Source of the DNA: Corylus avellana
Lineage: Eukaryota > Streptophyta > Magnoliopsida > Fagales > Betulaceae
Direction of reading: 5' to 3'
DNA: 64,000 nt
Assembly: GCF_901000735.1 (NCBI RefSeq)
Contig: NC_081549.1
Location: 2,862,942 to 2,926,941, forward strand
Position 1 is the first letter of the stretch. Every line of letters starts with the position of its first letter. A model generated the notes under the pieces. The model saw nothing but the letters and a program-made list of their open reading frames with translations, did not search any database and was not told the DNA's origin. Shown here one piece after another: positions 1-10,787 of the stretch. A program made the translations under genes and the position numbers.

Positions 1-1220
1 TGGTCCATATATATAATAATATATATAACCTCCGTTAATTCCATCCCTAGCAGTTGTGTAGGTGGGTGGTGACAAAATAAATTGAGTATGATTGTTGATG
101 CAATTTTTTGGATGGCCGGGGTGGCGATGGGCAACAAAATAAAGAAATCATCGCCAAAGACATTTGAAGTGAAAAAAAGATAATAAACTAGGGTTTGGGG
201 GAGATCCTTAGTCCCTTTTGACCTGGTGCTATGCTATAGAATCTAGCTGAAATACTATGATAAAGAGATATTGAGATCGTATCTCTTCATCATAGATTTT
301 TTCTAGAACCAGCAACATAAACATAAATACTATAGATAATGAACACCATTAGGGTAAGAAAGAATCCAATTAGGGCTTGAAACATTCAGACAAATTTTTG
401 CTCAATAATTTTCCTATTCATCTCTATGCTCATTAACACTATTTCTGCTACTAAATGAAAATGACGACTACTGCCAACTAGATATAGAAATAGAATGGGA
501 TCATCACTTAAGCCTCAAGCTTCAATCCCTTATTGTTCTCTCAAATGCCTTCTAGAGGCAGAAAACACATAATTCAGCCGTCTTTATGTAGTCAATTTTC
601 CTCGACCCATTTGTTATTTCTTTTTAAAGATAAGGATTCTAATAATTTGTTGTTCAAATTACTCGGTAGCACATGTGAAAGAGCTTGCATGAGACTCATC
701 TGCCGGAATAGGTGGTTAGACGGTCCAAAATTTATTTGGGCAAGTGGGTCTCATGTGGGTTTTCTCGCAAAATGTTACCCAAATTACTCAAATTGTTAGA
801 GATCTCAATCCATATGGTACTTTCTTTTATTTTTGTTTGAAAAAAGTGTTATGATGTGATATAAATGTGAAAGTAATTTTGAGTGTTTTGTGTTTGAAAT
901 TGTTTGTTAATATTTTTGTTTTGAAAAATAAAAACAAAAGGGACAAGAAAAAAGTTTTACCAAACAAAGCATGACTTTTCTAGATCGTGCTTTATATTAT
1001 ATTCTTCTGACGACAATTTTTCTCCAAGTGTGTATTCTTTCAATTTAGTTTATAAAATTGTTATATGTCATTTTGAACATGTAAAAAAATTTAATAAAAT
1101 TTTCTCAAACTCAATTATTGTTATTAAAAAAAAAATGGAGAAAAAAACTGACCCCAGATGGTCTTTTTCTTTTTTTTTTTGTTTTTCCCAAAGAGTATAA
1201 AGATATGAGTAGTGATAATC
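1..1220. other. Gene-free AT-rich DNA
   Basis: No reading frame here looks like a protein; the only ORF of note (533-799) has no domain or start context. Around 885-970 there is a short AT-rich repeat (core GTGTTTTGTGTTTGAAATTG) that recurs near 40.14 kb and 62.21 kb. Nothing else stands out. Confidence 0.6.
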
Positions 1221-1224
1221 ATAA

Positions 1225-1610
1225 CATCAGCGTAAATAAACAGTCACTCATGCTGGTGTATTCTATAATATTACTGTCCAAATTTTTTTTAATAATATAA
1301 TAATATTATAATACACCAACGTGGTGTATTTTATAACATTTATTTTTTAATATTACTGTTCAATTTTTTTTTTTAATAATATAATAATATTATTATAATA
1401 CACCAGTGTGAGTGACTGTTCACTCACGCTGGTGTATTTTATAAGATTATTTTTTAATATTACTGTTCAAACTTTTTTAATACTATAATACATTAGTGTG
1501 AGTGAACAATCACTAACACTGGTGTATTATAATATTATTATATTATTGTTCAAATTTCTTTTAATAATATAATAATATTATAATATACCAGCGTGAATAA
1601 ATGTTCACCG
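1225..1610. repeat. Array of AT-rich hairpins with ACACCAGYGTGAGTGA ends
   Basis: A motif close to ACACCAGTGTGAGTGA and its complement TCACTCACGCTGGTGT alternate about five times, separated by AT-rich spacers that repeat TTACTGTTCAAA and AATAATATAATAATATTATA. At about 1401-1436 two complementary copies abut and form a strong palindrome. The layout suggests several copies of one small foldback MITE inserted into each other, or one copy amplified. No coding capacity is seen. Confidence 0.6.
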
Positions 1611-1620
1611 AATATCCTTA

Positions 1621-3003
1621 CTCATAAAGATATAGATACATTTGATCTCCTTTTGGTACTCTTTCTCGAACTTGATCGAGCACTTTCCAAAGTTGTGTTG
1701 GCTTACATCAAACATAAATTGTAGTCTCACCCACCCCATTTACTTATTGATTCGGAGTGCAATTATATGAGCAGTTAGCAGTTTATTGAGAGAAGAAGAC
1801 GTGTGCAATCAAAAACTAAATGTAATTCTCAAGGAAAGTTGGGTAAAGTGGGTTACTTTCATACCCAACTTCCTTAATGCTTTGAAAACGACAATTCGCG
1901 GCCGCTAATCTGTTGCCGTCGATCTTTATATCACACACTAATTGGGGGATCATTTATGGCTCTTCTAACTTTTCATTCATATGTACTTGTAAATTTAATA
2001 CAACTGTCTAATGAGTAATGGCATTTCACTTCAAGCTAAAGTAACTAATCAATCACCTTTGCAAATTGCAACCACACATGCCAATATGCCATGCCTTTAT
2101 GTATCTTTTTTTCCACTGTTTCAAGTCTCTCAACACGTGTCAAAAAAGCAAACAAAAAAGTCGGCAGGTTTGCAGTAGTTATACGGCCATCATAATAAGT
2201 TAGAGATGAGTAAACAGACATTCCAACTGAATTCAGGTAGCCGTCAAATTTGCGATAATTGTACGGCCATCACAATAAGTTAGAAATGGGTAAACGGGCA
2301 TCCCAACTGAATTCAGGTAATCGCCACTCCTCTTTTTCATCAAAAGTTGCCATAGGGATGCTCTCTATTTAAATTTTCTCAAAATAAGCATGTACGCTCA
2401 ATAGAAAATATTTTATCAAATGTCAACTCTACTAGAAATACTATTAAAACACTTCTCACAAAACAATTTTTCAAACCAAAAGCAAAAAATTCTTACACAA
2501 ACACACTAACAAAAAATTTTAAAATATTAATTAAATAATTACAATGACCATTTTCCTATCAACTTTTTTTTCAGATAAATATAGATTTAACATTGCATTA
2601 CAACGCCATAAGTTACGTATGTGTTGGGCCTCACTTATTGATGGTGAATATTATAATATTAATTAAATAATTAAATTTTACCATTTCCTACTGGCTAAGA
2701 ATTGATTTAACAAACATAGCCCAAATTATTGTTATTCCATGTTTTTTTTTTTTTTTTTTTTTTACATGTAATTTTGTATTACTAAATAATGCACATGTAT
2801 TACAGCAAAGAAAAGCCGTAGTCATAGGCCATGGGCTTAATCAAATTCAAGTGAAAGCCCACGACATGGCTGTAAAAACCTCTCACATCGTGATTAATTG
2901 CAGAATGAGCATGGGCCTCGGGCTATAGTGTCAGCCTGTCGGGGAACAGAAAGTGCTATATATCTATATGGACCCAAAAACAATAAGTCATAAAAAAAAA
3001 AAA
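1621..3003. other. Gene-free interval with an 80-bp imperfect tandem repeat
   Basis: No gene is supported. At about 2158-2325 two units of roughly 80 bp stand in tandem, each carrying TACGGCCATCA, AATAAGTTAGA and CAACTGAATTCAGGTA with scattered substitutions. A 20-base poly(T) run lies near 2743-2763. Confidence 0.55.
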
Positions 3004-4034
3004 TTAGGGAAACTTTATTTATCCTCTCCTAAACTTTCACGCTTTTTGCAGACACCTCCTATTGTTCAAAAACTCTCACTTTGATGTATCAAATTTTTAT
3101 TTTCTTTCACTTTGCCCCTTCCGTTAGGATTTTGCAGTTAAATCAAACGGTCAAATGAGTAAAAGTCTTTTATACCCCTAAATTTTTTTTAAATTCCAAA
3201 TTTACCCTTATTTATAAATAAAAAATTAGTAAAAACTTTACTTATCTCTCCTGAACTTATGCGTCTTTTGCAAAAACCCCCACATTCTTTAAAGTCTTTC
3301 ACTTTGGTGTATCGAACTTTCGTTTCGTTCCAAATATCTTCTACCATTAGATATTGTAGTTAAATCAAACGGTAGAATGAATAAAAGACCTTTATACCCC
3401 TAAAATTTTTTAAATTTTCAAATTTATCCTTATTTGTAAATAAAAAATTATTATTATAATTATTATATTATAAAAAATAAAAAATAAAAAAAATAAAATA
3501 AAAAGGTAACCCACACTTGTGACCCTCTAATGGATCACTTGGTGACCTACCGAGGTCTTTTAAACTGTTAAAATGCAGTGTTGCACTATTTCGTGAAAGT
3601 GTAAGGAGCGGATAGAACACCGATGAACCCACGGGTCAAGAGTTTTTTTTAATAAAAATAAGAGCATTTTAGAAATTTCATACTCCTACGTTAGGATTTA
3701 ACAAAAAATCATAATGGAATGTGGTAACTGAAACGAAACAAAAGTTCGATACACCAAAGTGAAAGACTTTGAAGACTGAAGGGTGTTTACAAAAAGTGCG
3801 TAAGTTCAAGAAGGGTAAGTGAAGTTTCTCCAAATATTATAATTATTATATTAAAAAAAAGTAAGGGCAAGATTGGAATTTCACACCCCTCCGTTAGGAT
3901 TTCACATAAAATCCTAATGGAAGGGAAAAAGTGGAAGGAAACGAAAGTTGGATACATTAAAGTGAGCTTTTGAACAATGGGGGAGTGTCTGCAAAAAGCG
4001 CGAAAGTTTATAGAGGTAAGTAAAGTTTCCCTAA
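3004..4034. mobile_element. Foldback MITE with a second foldback MITE nested inside
   Basis: The outer ends are the perfect inverted pair TTAGGGAAACTTTA (3004-3017) and TAAAGTTTCCCTAA (4021-4034). The inverted similarity runs about 200 bp inward on each side, including TCCGTTAGGATTTT on the left and its complement on the right. A second, related inverted pair sits inside (about 3229-3470 and 3640-3831), opening with AAACTTTACTTATCTCTCC and closing with its near complement. No transposase is encoded. Related foldbacks occur at 22,268 and 27,414. Superfamily is uncertain because flanking A-runs hide any target-site duplication. Confidence 0.65.
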
Positions 4035-4079
4035 AAAAATCCAAAAAAAAAAAAAAAAACACAAACCCACCAAAAATAT

Positions 4080-4152
4080 TTACTAGTACAAAGTATGTAC
4101 GTTACAACCCCAAGGGTTGACCTATTTACTAGTACAAAATATGCACGTCCAA
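4080..4152. repeat. 45-bp local tandem duplication
   Basis: The string TTTACTAGTACAAA followed by RTATGYACGT occurs twice, 45-46 bp apart, each followed by a CCAAAGGGTTGR-like segment. It lies immediately left of the SINE-like unit. Confidence 0.5.
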
Positions 4153-4400
4153 AGGGTTGGCATAGTGGTGGAGGTTTGCCGCTTATAGGAATATTACATT
4201 TTGAGGTTTCGAGTTCGAAACTTTTTAGGGCCAGTCACTCAGGCAAGGCCTGCGACTCAATGTCCATGCTTTGAGCAGTGCGGAGTATTGGACTAGGGAT
4301 TAATCTGGTGAATCCGAACCAACTGACACGAAAAGTGGGGCGGAATCAGGGTACTGCTTGGAGTATAAGTAAAATCAGGATCACCCTCATAAAAAATAAA
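4144..4400 (+). mobile_element. tRNA-derived SINE-like element
   Basis: The start contains TGGCATAGTGG, matching the RNA polymerase III A box (TRGYNNARNGG). About 50 bp later GAGTTCGAAAC resembles the B box (GGTTCGANNCC). The spacing fits a tRNA-derived head. The unit continues about 170 bp and ends in an A-rich tail (ATAAAAAATAAAA). I could not find a convincing target-site duplication, so the exact ends are approximate. The unit is too decayed to be a working tRNA gene. Confidence 0.5.
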
Positions 4401-4401
4401 A

Positions 4402-4747
4402 GGAGAGAATACACGTTATCTCCCTGAACTATCCACTCATTTGCACTTTAACCCTAATATTTAAAAAGTGACATTTTACCCCTCCAAAGTATTTGACATT
4501 GAAACTTGACATTCATGAAGTACACTTTACCACCCTGAAATATTTTGAATTGACACTTTATTCCCCCCCCCCCTGCGCCCGCGCGAAGTAACTAAGTTTT
4601 GAGGGTAAAATGTTAACTTAAGGGGTAAAATGTACTTCATTGGGTCAAGTGTCAATATTAGATACTTTGAGGTGGTAAAGTGTCATTACATTGAGGTTAA
4701 AAGTATAAATGGGTGAATATTTCAAGAGGGTAAACTGTATTTTCTCC
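4402..4747. mobile_element. Foldback MITE with C-rich centre
   Basis: The left end GGAGAGAATACACG and the right end TGTATTTTCTCC are imperfect inverted repeats. Inverted similarity continues inward (for example ACCCCTCCAAAGTA on the left against TACTTTGAGGTGGT on the right). The centre carries a run of 11 C followed by a CG-rich patch. No coding capacity is present. Confidence 0.55.
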
Positions 4748-5237
4748 AAAATAAAAATAAAAATTTTACATTACATTACAGGTGTTTGGGACATGGTTGA
4801 AGTTGAAGAGCCTCCTGTAGTCCTGTGGAGGGAATCTGAAGCATAAATAAGTATTGGTGCAAGCAGTGTTGATGGCAGGAAAAGATGGGTCGGCTTTAAA
4901 ACCTCCTTTTGAAAGTGGCAGTGGGTGTGTGGGTTGATTTTACCAAAAGAAAAAGAAAATGGAATATATAGTCTATAGAACGAGCAGCAGAGGAAACTTG
5001 AATTTGAATTGAATTGCCTGAGAGGGGTTTGGTTGGCACATGAAATGGATCCGTCCATCATGTTTTCAATGCTTCTCTGCTTGCAGATGCTAATCTGTAT
5101 CTAGCCAACTAAATGCTTTGCATGCGTGCATTTAAAGGGCTCTGAATTCTCGTTTCATTGATGGAGTATAAATAAATTATTTCATTCTACGGCTTGCTTG
5201 GTTGATAGTATATAAATTCTTTTATAAATGCTAGAAT

Positions 5238-5241
<4 letters not shown>

Positions 5242-5275
<34 letters not shown>
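5242..5275. repeat. Compound (AC)n(AT)n microsatellite
   Basis: An AC dinucleotide run passes directly into an AT run. It is a typical slippage-prone locus. Confidence 0.85.
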
Positions 5276-5593
5276 CCTGGATTCCTTTTGACTTTCTTCT
5301 CAATTTAAATTTATTGCTAAGTGTTATTGCTACAAACCTGACTATGGTTTGGGGGATTATATTTTTTTTATTATAAATTTATGTGACAGTTCAAACTTCA
5401 AACGAGAGTATCACAATATGGGTAAAGAAGTTGAGCAATAAAATTTGATATATAATATTTAATTATTTAATAGTTGACGTGGTAAGTGCACGTGAACTAC
5501 CGTACTATTTTTTGACACATAAAGTTTGGAATGTGACTCGAATTAATTGTAGAATATCTCTCTTTTAAGCATTTGCTATGTATTTTTGATAAA

Positions 5594-6550
5594 AATTGTT
5601 GGGTTAAGATTTGGCACATTCGGTTTGCCTGTAAAATTGTTGAAAATGAGCACTTCAACATGTTCAGAAACAGACTCTACAAGGCCATGTCCGGACCCCC
5701 AGAAGTCAAGTCCGGACCCAGTTTCCAGAGAATACCTGTTGAAGGACCTGTCCGGACCGCCAGAAGAAGGGTCTGGACACAGAAACCAGCAAGGCTATTC
5801 TAAAGAGCAGGTTCGGACAGCCAGAAGCAGGGTCCAGACCTGATTTCCAGAAACTATTATTTGATGGGGAGGTCCGGACCGCCAGAAGCTGGGTCCGGAC
5901 CCCATTTCCAGAAAGCCTCGATCTTTATGAGATGTCCGGACACAAGTGTTGGAGGTTCGGACATCGCTAGGTTTCGCATATGTAACCCTAGCCATGTCCG
6001 GACCCCAGATTAGCCCTGTCCAGACATGGCTGCTTTATTTTGTTTTATTTTCTATTTAAGCTAACCTATTTTGCCATTTACAAGTACGTATTTTGGAGAG
6101 CAAAATCAAAGAGCTTAGAAAGAGATATTGTTCTAGCTTATTTGAGAAGGGATTAAATACGTGAAGTCAATCGGAGTTCCGATGAAAGAAAATTTTTTAG
6201 AAGAATTGTGCTAGATGTTCTGAAAAGGGCTACTGAGGTAGAAATCAAGTAGGTCGCTTGTCGTGTACAAGGAAAAGTAAATTGCAAAGGTTTTGTAATT
6301 CTTCTTGTATTCCTTATTCTTCTTATAGTGGATTGATTTCTTGGGTTTAGCTGCTCCGGTGAGATTTTACATTTAGAGAGTTCTCTAAATGGTTTCTTCT
6401 TTGTAACTAAATATCTGTGTTCTTAATTGCTTATTTCATATCTATATTTGGTTGATCTTTTAACTGCTAGGTTAGATCTTTTTCTGGATAATTTATGTGA
6501 AACACCTAGACATTTGGATAGGTGTTGTTTGGAGTCGTTTTAGAATTTTC
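5594..6550 (+). mobile_element. Long-LTR (Copia-type) remnant with GTCCGGAC palindromes
   Basis: The segment opens with TGTTGGGTTAAG. It then carries about a dozen copies or near-copies of GTCCGGAC between 5688 and 6030, often as the perfect palindrome GGTCCGGACC, with CCAGAAG and TTTCCAGAAA spacers. Downstream it becomes AU-rich leader-like sequence containing ATTGCAAAGG and TGGATTGATTTCTTGGG. This combination is what I know from long LTRs of plant Copia elements. The 3' end, primer-binding site and coding region are not identifiable, so it is either a solo LTR or a truncated LTR. The small ORFs over the repeats are by-products of the repeat. Confidence 0.5.
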
Positions 6551-6650
6551 AAAAACAATCTCTATATATATGTATAGAACCTTATATTCAAAGCATAAGG
6601 GTTCATTTTAGAAAAGAAATAGCACATCTAGTAGAATTCCAACAGAAAAC

Positions 6651-9600
6651 TCTCTGAGATTTGAGATGTCATTGATGTTAGTTGTGTGCTTTATAAAGTA
6701 GAAGCGAAGTGATAATGCAGGTAATTTTTTAGATTATTTTACAATTAGTTCCAAGTTTATAAGACAAACTCAAACTCTGCTCCCGGAAATATAAAAAAAT
6801 ATATTTAAACAACACCATACACCTGTCTTCATTAATTAACGTATTTTAAGTAACTTTTTATGTCAATTACTTAAAATAAAATAAGATAAAAGTCACTTAA
6901 AGCACGACGGCCAGCGTAAAATGAGTGTAAAAAATACCATTACTCTATTTAAACTAATAATTTTTTTTTTTCTAAGCAATACATTCAAGGGTTAATGAAT
7001 TCAGTTGATAAGTAAAATTATAATTATATACCTTGACCTTAAGGGACTTTAAGGGATTAAGAGACTGCCTTCCTTCCATGGCAAAATTATACCATTCAAC
7101 GGCTTGGTTGGTTGATAGTATAGTAAATGATTGCCCGAGGTGTTGTCAAGTGTGGGTGGGGGGGTGGGGGCGGGGGGCAAGGGGATAAAGGCAAAATCAA
7201 GATTTTAAATGTTCTTACTAGTTTCGGGCCCAAGCTCAGCCCGGCCCCAGTCCTATACTTGAGGTACACGCACGAAGGAGGAGGTGGTGAATGGTTGCGG
7301 CAGCTTGCAATGAAGGAGGAGACGCGGGTGGGTGGTGGAAGTCGTGGGTTTTAATAAATATAAAATCTAATAACCCAAATAAAAGAATTTGATTATTGAA
7401 GACAGCATTTATGAGCAAAAGTAAATAGGGCAACGACCTACCTAGGCAACCTGGTTAAGGTTGTGAACCGGAATCTTTTTTTTTTTTTTTTTTAAACCCA
7501 AGACAGAGAAGCGGGGTTAGAGCCAGAACTTCGGTTTGGCATTGGTATGTTACTGTAACAACAAAAATTAATTGATGTAAAAAAAAATAAGAATGTTTGG
7601 TATTGAAAATTATAAAATGAAGAAAAATAAAATGTTCTGTAGTTTTTTTTTTTTTTTTTATTTTATTTGAGTAGTAATAAAAAGTGATTAATATAATGTA
7701 AAAAATAAAAATGTTAAAAGTTGAATTTTTTTTTTATGAATAGTAATTGGCTGTTGGTAAACGGTGTCATTACGATAAAACAACACCTTACCCGCGACAA
7801 AGCCAAACAGTTCAAAAAAATGTAAGATAGTGGGAGGTGATAAAGAGGATGAGCTTTTGAAAAATATTAATGGAACAAGTCGTTGAAGATGCGAAGAAAA
7901 AGAAAAAAATCATTTCTCTTCTCGCACGCCGCTAGATGGGAATTAACAATAATATTAATCTGTTTCATCAGATTTCCAAAATATAAAATAAGAGACTCAT
8001 GAACAACTTGGTTTGTGGCAAATTCAGATCATATATGTCAATGCCTATAATTGCAAAAATTTGAAAATTCCAAGTCTCCCTTTTGGAAATTGATAGACAC
8101 CGATGAGGATCTAAAATAGTAAAATCACTTCCACCCAAGTAGAAGTAGAAAAGTTTTCAAAATTCTCTGTACTTACAGGCCACTCCAAATAATTCTAGGA
8201 ACAAAACCATCACCTAGGAAGCTTCGTTTAAGGTATGTGTACTATATATATATTCTTTTTCTTTTTTAAGTAAAAAGGGGGTGTACACAACTTATGACCC
8301 ATGAATTTTTACTTTTTAACCGTTGTCAGAACCCATAATTTATGTGTACAACTTATATAAGTTTGGTAGTAATTAATGACCTTTATTATTATTATTTAAC
8401 AAACTTTGCATTCAAGAACAAACCAGAAAGCAAAACTATAATGGAGAGGGAGGTGGAATACAGTCTAAGCAAAACAGTCTAAGCAAAACTCTTGCCACAG
8501 CCCAATATACCACATGATGGGTGTAGAAGTTTGCACTTCTGTTAATTTTCTTAGCCTTCCAATACAATTGGGACTAAAAAAAAAAAATCAGAGATAACTT
8601 TCTCAATTTGCCAATCCTCGGAAATAGAGGAAAATTGCAAAGCTGAAATTACTAGTAAAGAGTCTCCCAAGAGAGAGATAACTTAATGACCTTTATTATT
8701 TCCACAAAAAAATTACTAATGATTTAAGTAGTACATAATTTTGAATTTTGATGAGTTGTTCAACCTTTAGTTTAGAGATGTGATTCAGAGATGTGATTCT
8801 CATGTGAGCTCTCACATATTGCCGGAGATCATTATCTTTCCTCTGGTGAGCAAGGAGTTGGAGAAGAATAATGCTAAAAACGAAACATTTATTTTATTCT
8901 ATTAATGTAGTCATATTAATCATACCTTGTTTAAAAAAAAAAAAATTACAGTTTAGGGGTTTTGATATAATTTTTTTTTTTTTTTATATATAATTATTTG
9001 TAGAGCTTTCTTTAGGAGTATGTATATAGTAAGGTACTTGGGTCAGTGGAGGGAGGGAGGGACCGGGGTAGGCCGCCACCCTCCCCTTTCCAAAATAAGG
9101 GGAAAAAATTATAAGTTAAAAAAATTATTAAAAAAAAAAAATGTAAGGTTTTAATTTTAGTAATTTGAGCCCCAAAAATATATATATGTAGGCCTTTTTT
9201 AAAATTTGTTGGCCCTATCCAATAAAAAAATTTGGCCCTATTCTTAAAAAATAAATAAAAATTGGCCATACCCATTAAGTTTTTTTTTTTTTTTTTTTTT
9301 GCTTTACTTTTAAATACCCACTTTTTTATTATACATGGTAGTCTTTAGTTCATACAAAATAACCAAAAATATTTTTTTTTAATAAAAAAATTATAAAGAA
9401 CCAAAAAATTAAATAATAATAATAATAATAATAATATATAAATAAATTTAGCTTGCCCTTTTTAGCTTGCCCTTCCCATAAAATTTCCTAGTTCTGTTCT
9501 TGGTGAATGTTGATCTCAAACATATTGATTTAAAAGGGAAACAAAACTTTGTTGATTCCAAAAGAACACCAACAAATTTAAAATAGAGAATCACGATATA

Positions 9601-9751
9601 ATTTAGCTCACGAAAAGTTGTCTCATGACAACTACAATGTTATAATTTTTAAAAATAAAAATAATAAAATAATAAAAATAAATAAAAAAAACCTAATGAA
9701 GTTCTGAAGAAACAAAATTACTAGAGACCAATGTCTAAAATTAAAATTTAC
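6651..9751. other. Gene-free interval with G-rich patch and low-copy repeats
   Basis: No gene is supported. At 7153-7184 four or more G runs lie close together (potential G-quadruplex on the + strand). About 7530-7790 has a foldback-like AT-rich MITE appearance. About 9040-9480 contains a segment with GGAGGGAGGGAGGGACC and repeated TAGCTTGCCCTT that looks like decayed repeat DNA of unknown class. (AAT)n lies at about 9414-9436. Confidence 0.5.
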
Positions 9752-10503
9752 CCCCTTTTTCTTTTTGCTTATTTTTCTTTTGTTACAAGCTTAAGCTCCA
9801 CTGCTGCGCCGAGTGTGTCATCCACCATTTATGTCGTGTCTTTTTTTGGGGTTGACGAGGTTCTCGGATGAGACTGTTCAAAGCTCGATCTACGCCTCTC
9901 CGTCAGGCTCACCTTGACAATCACCACTCCACCGTGCGCACTTCCAACGACACTTGTCGCTTCTGATTCCGACAACCTTGTAACAGATTATGACTCGCAC
10001 GCACCTGCGCATGGTTTTTTCGCTATCTGGCTATAATCATCCTGCAGCCTTTCTCTGGTGGTGTTTTGTGGGCTTTTGTGCCTTTTTTTTTTTTTTTGGC
10101 GAATAACAGGTCAAAACAAAACCATCTTGTTCAGCTTTTATGTTTTTCTTGTATGTTGTGCTCCTGGCCTGTTGGGTTGAGGATGTGAATAATTTTCTGG
10201 CTTGCAAGTCGAGGGGGATGAGTCTCGGCAAGAGAATGTTACTACCTATGTATCGGAATGAGTCTGTTTAAAACAGACATGTTACAACTGAAGATTAATC
10301 ATGAGTTAAAAGATTTTGATGTCATAGATAGGTCTTGAATGTCAGATTGTTAGGTATATATCTATGACTTATAATCTTGTAGTTTCGGGTATAATTATTT
10401 CAGAATTTTTGCTATGTGATGTAAGAGCTTTATGCTCGTGATCTTTCATTAATTGACTGGAATGGAATGATTTTTTCTTTAAAAAAAGTTTTAAAAAAAA
10501 ATC
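9752..10503 (+). mobile_element. Non-autonomous polyA retroposon (same family as 26,466-27,394)
   Basis: The element lies between two copies of AAAATTTAC (9743-9751 and 10,504-10,512), a 9-bp target-site duplication, and ends in an A-rich tail. No reverse transcriptase is encoded. An internal stretch near 10,165-10,230 (GGATGTGAA, then TGGCTT, AGTCGAGG, GATGAGT, CTCGG) and the 3' end (AGAGCTTTATGCTCG followed by TTTCATTAAT) align with the minus-strand element at 26.5-27.4 kb. The 5' halves differ. It is most likely mobilised by a LINE. A SINE is less likely because I see no A/B boxes. Confidence 0.6.
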
Positions 10504-10512
10504 AAAATTTAC

Positions 10513-10787
10513 AAACGATTGTTCAATAAAATAACAACAAAATTAGAATGGATACAAAATCAGCTACATTCGGGAAACAAGAATCAATTCTACTTGAAAA
10601 CAAATTCAGTCGTCTTGGAAAAGAAAATCGAACCCACGTGGCCAGTTGTCATGCCTTAAATTTCCGATGATTTTGTACTATCATGTAATCTTCTATTTGA
10701 GAACCGTACTTTTTAAAAATCTTTGCTAGAGTTTCTTTGTTTTTTACCGTCAAAGTGAGGACTGAGGAATGAGATTTGAGACCCATG
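10513..10787. other. Short spacer, nothing recognised
   Basis: AT-rich spacer between the retroposon and the old Copia arm. No gene or repeat could be supported. Confidence 0.5.
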
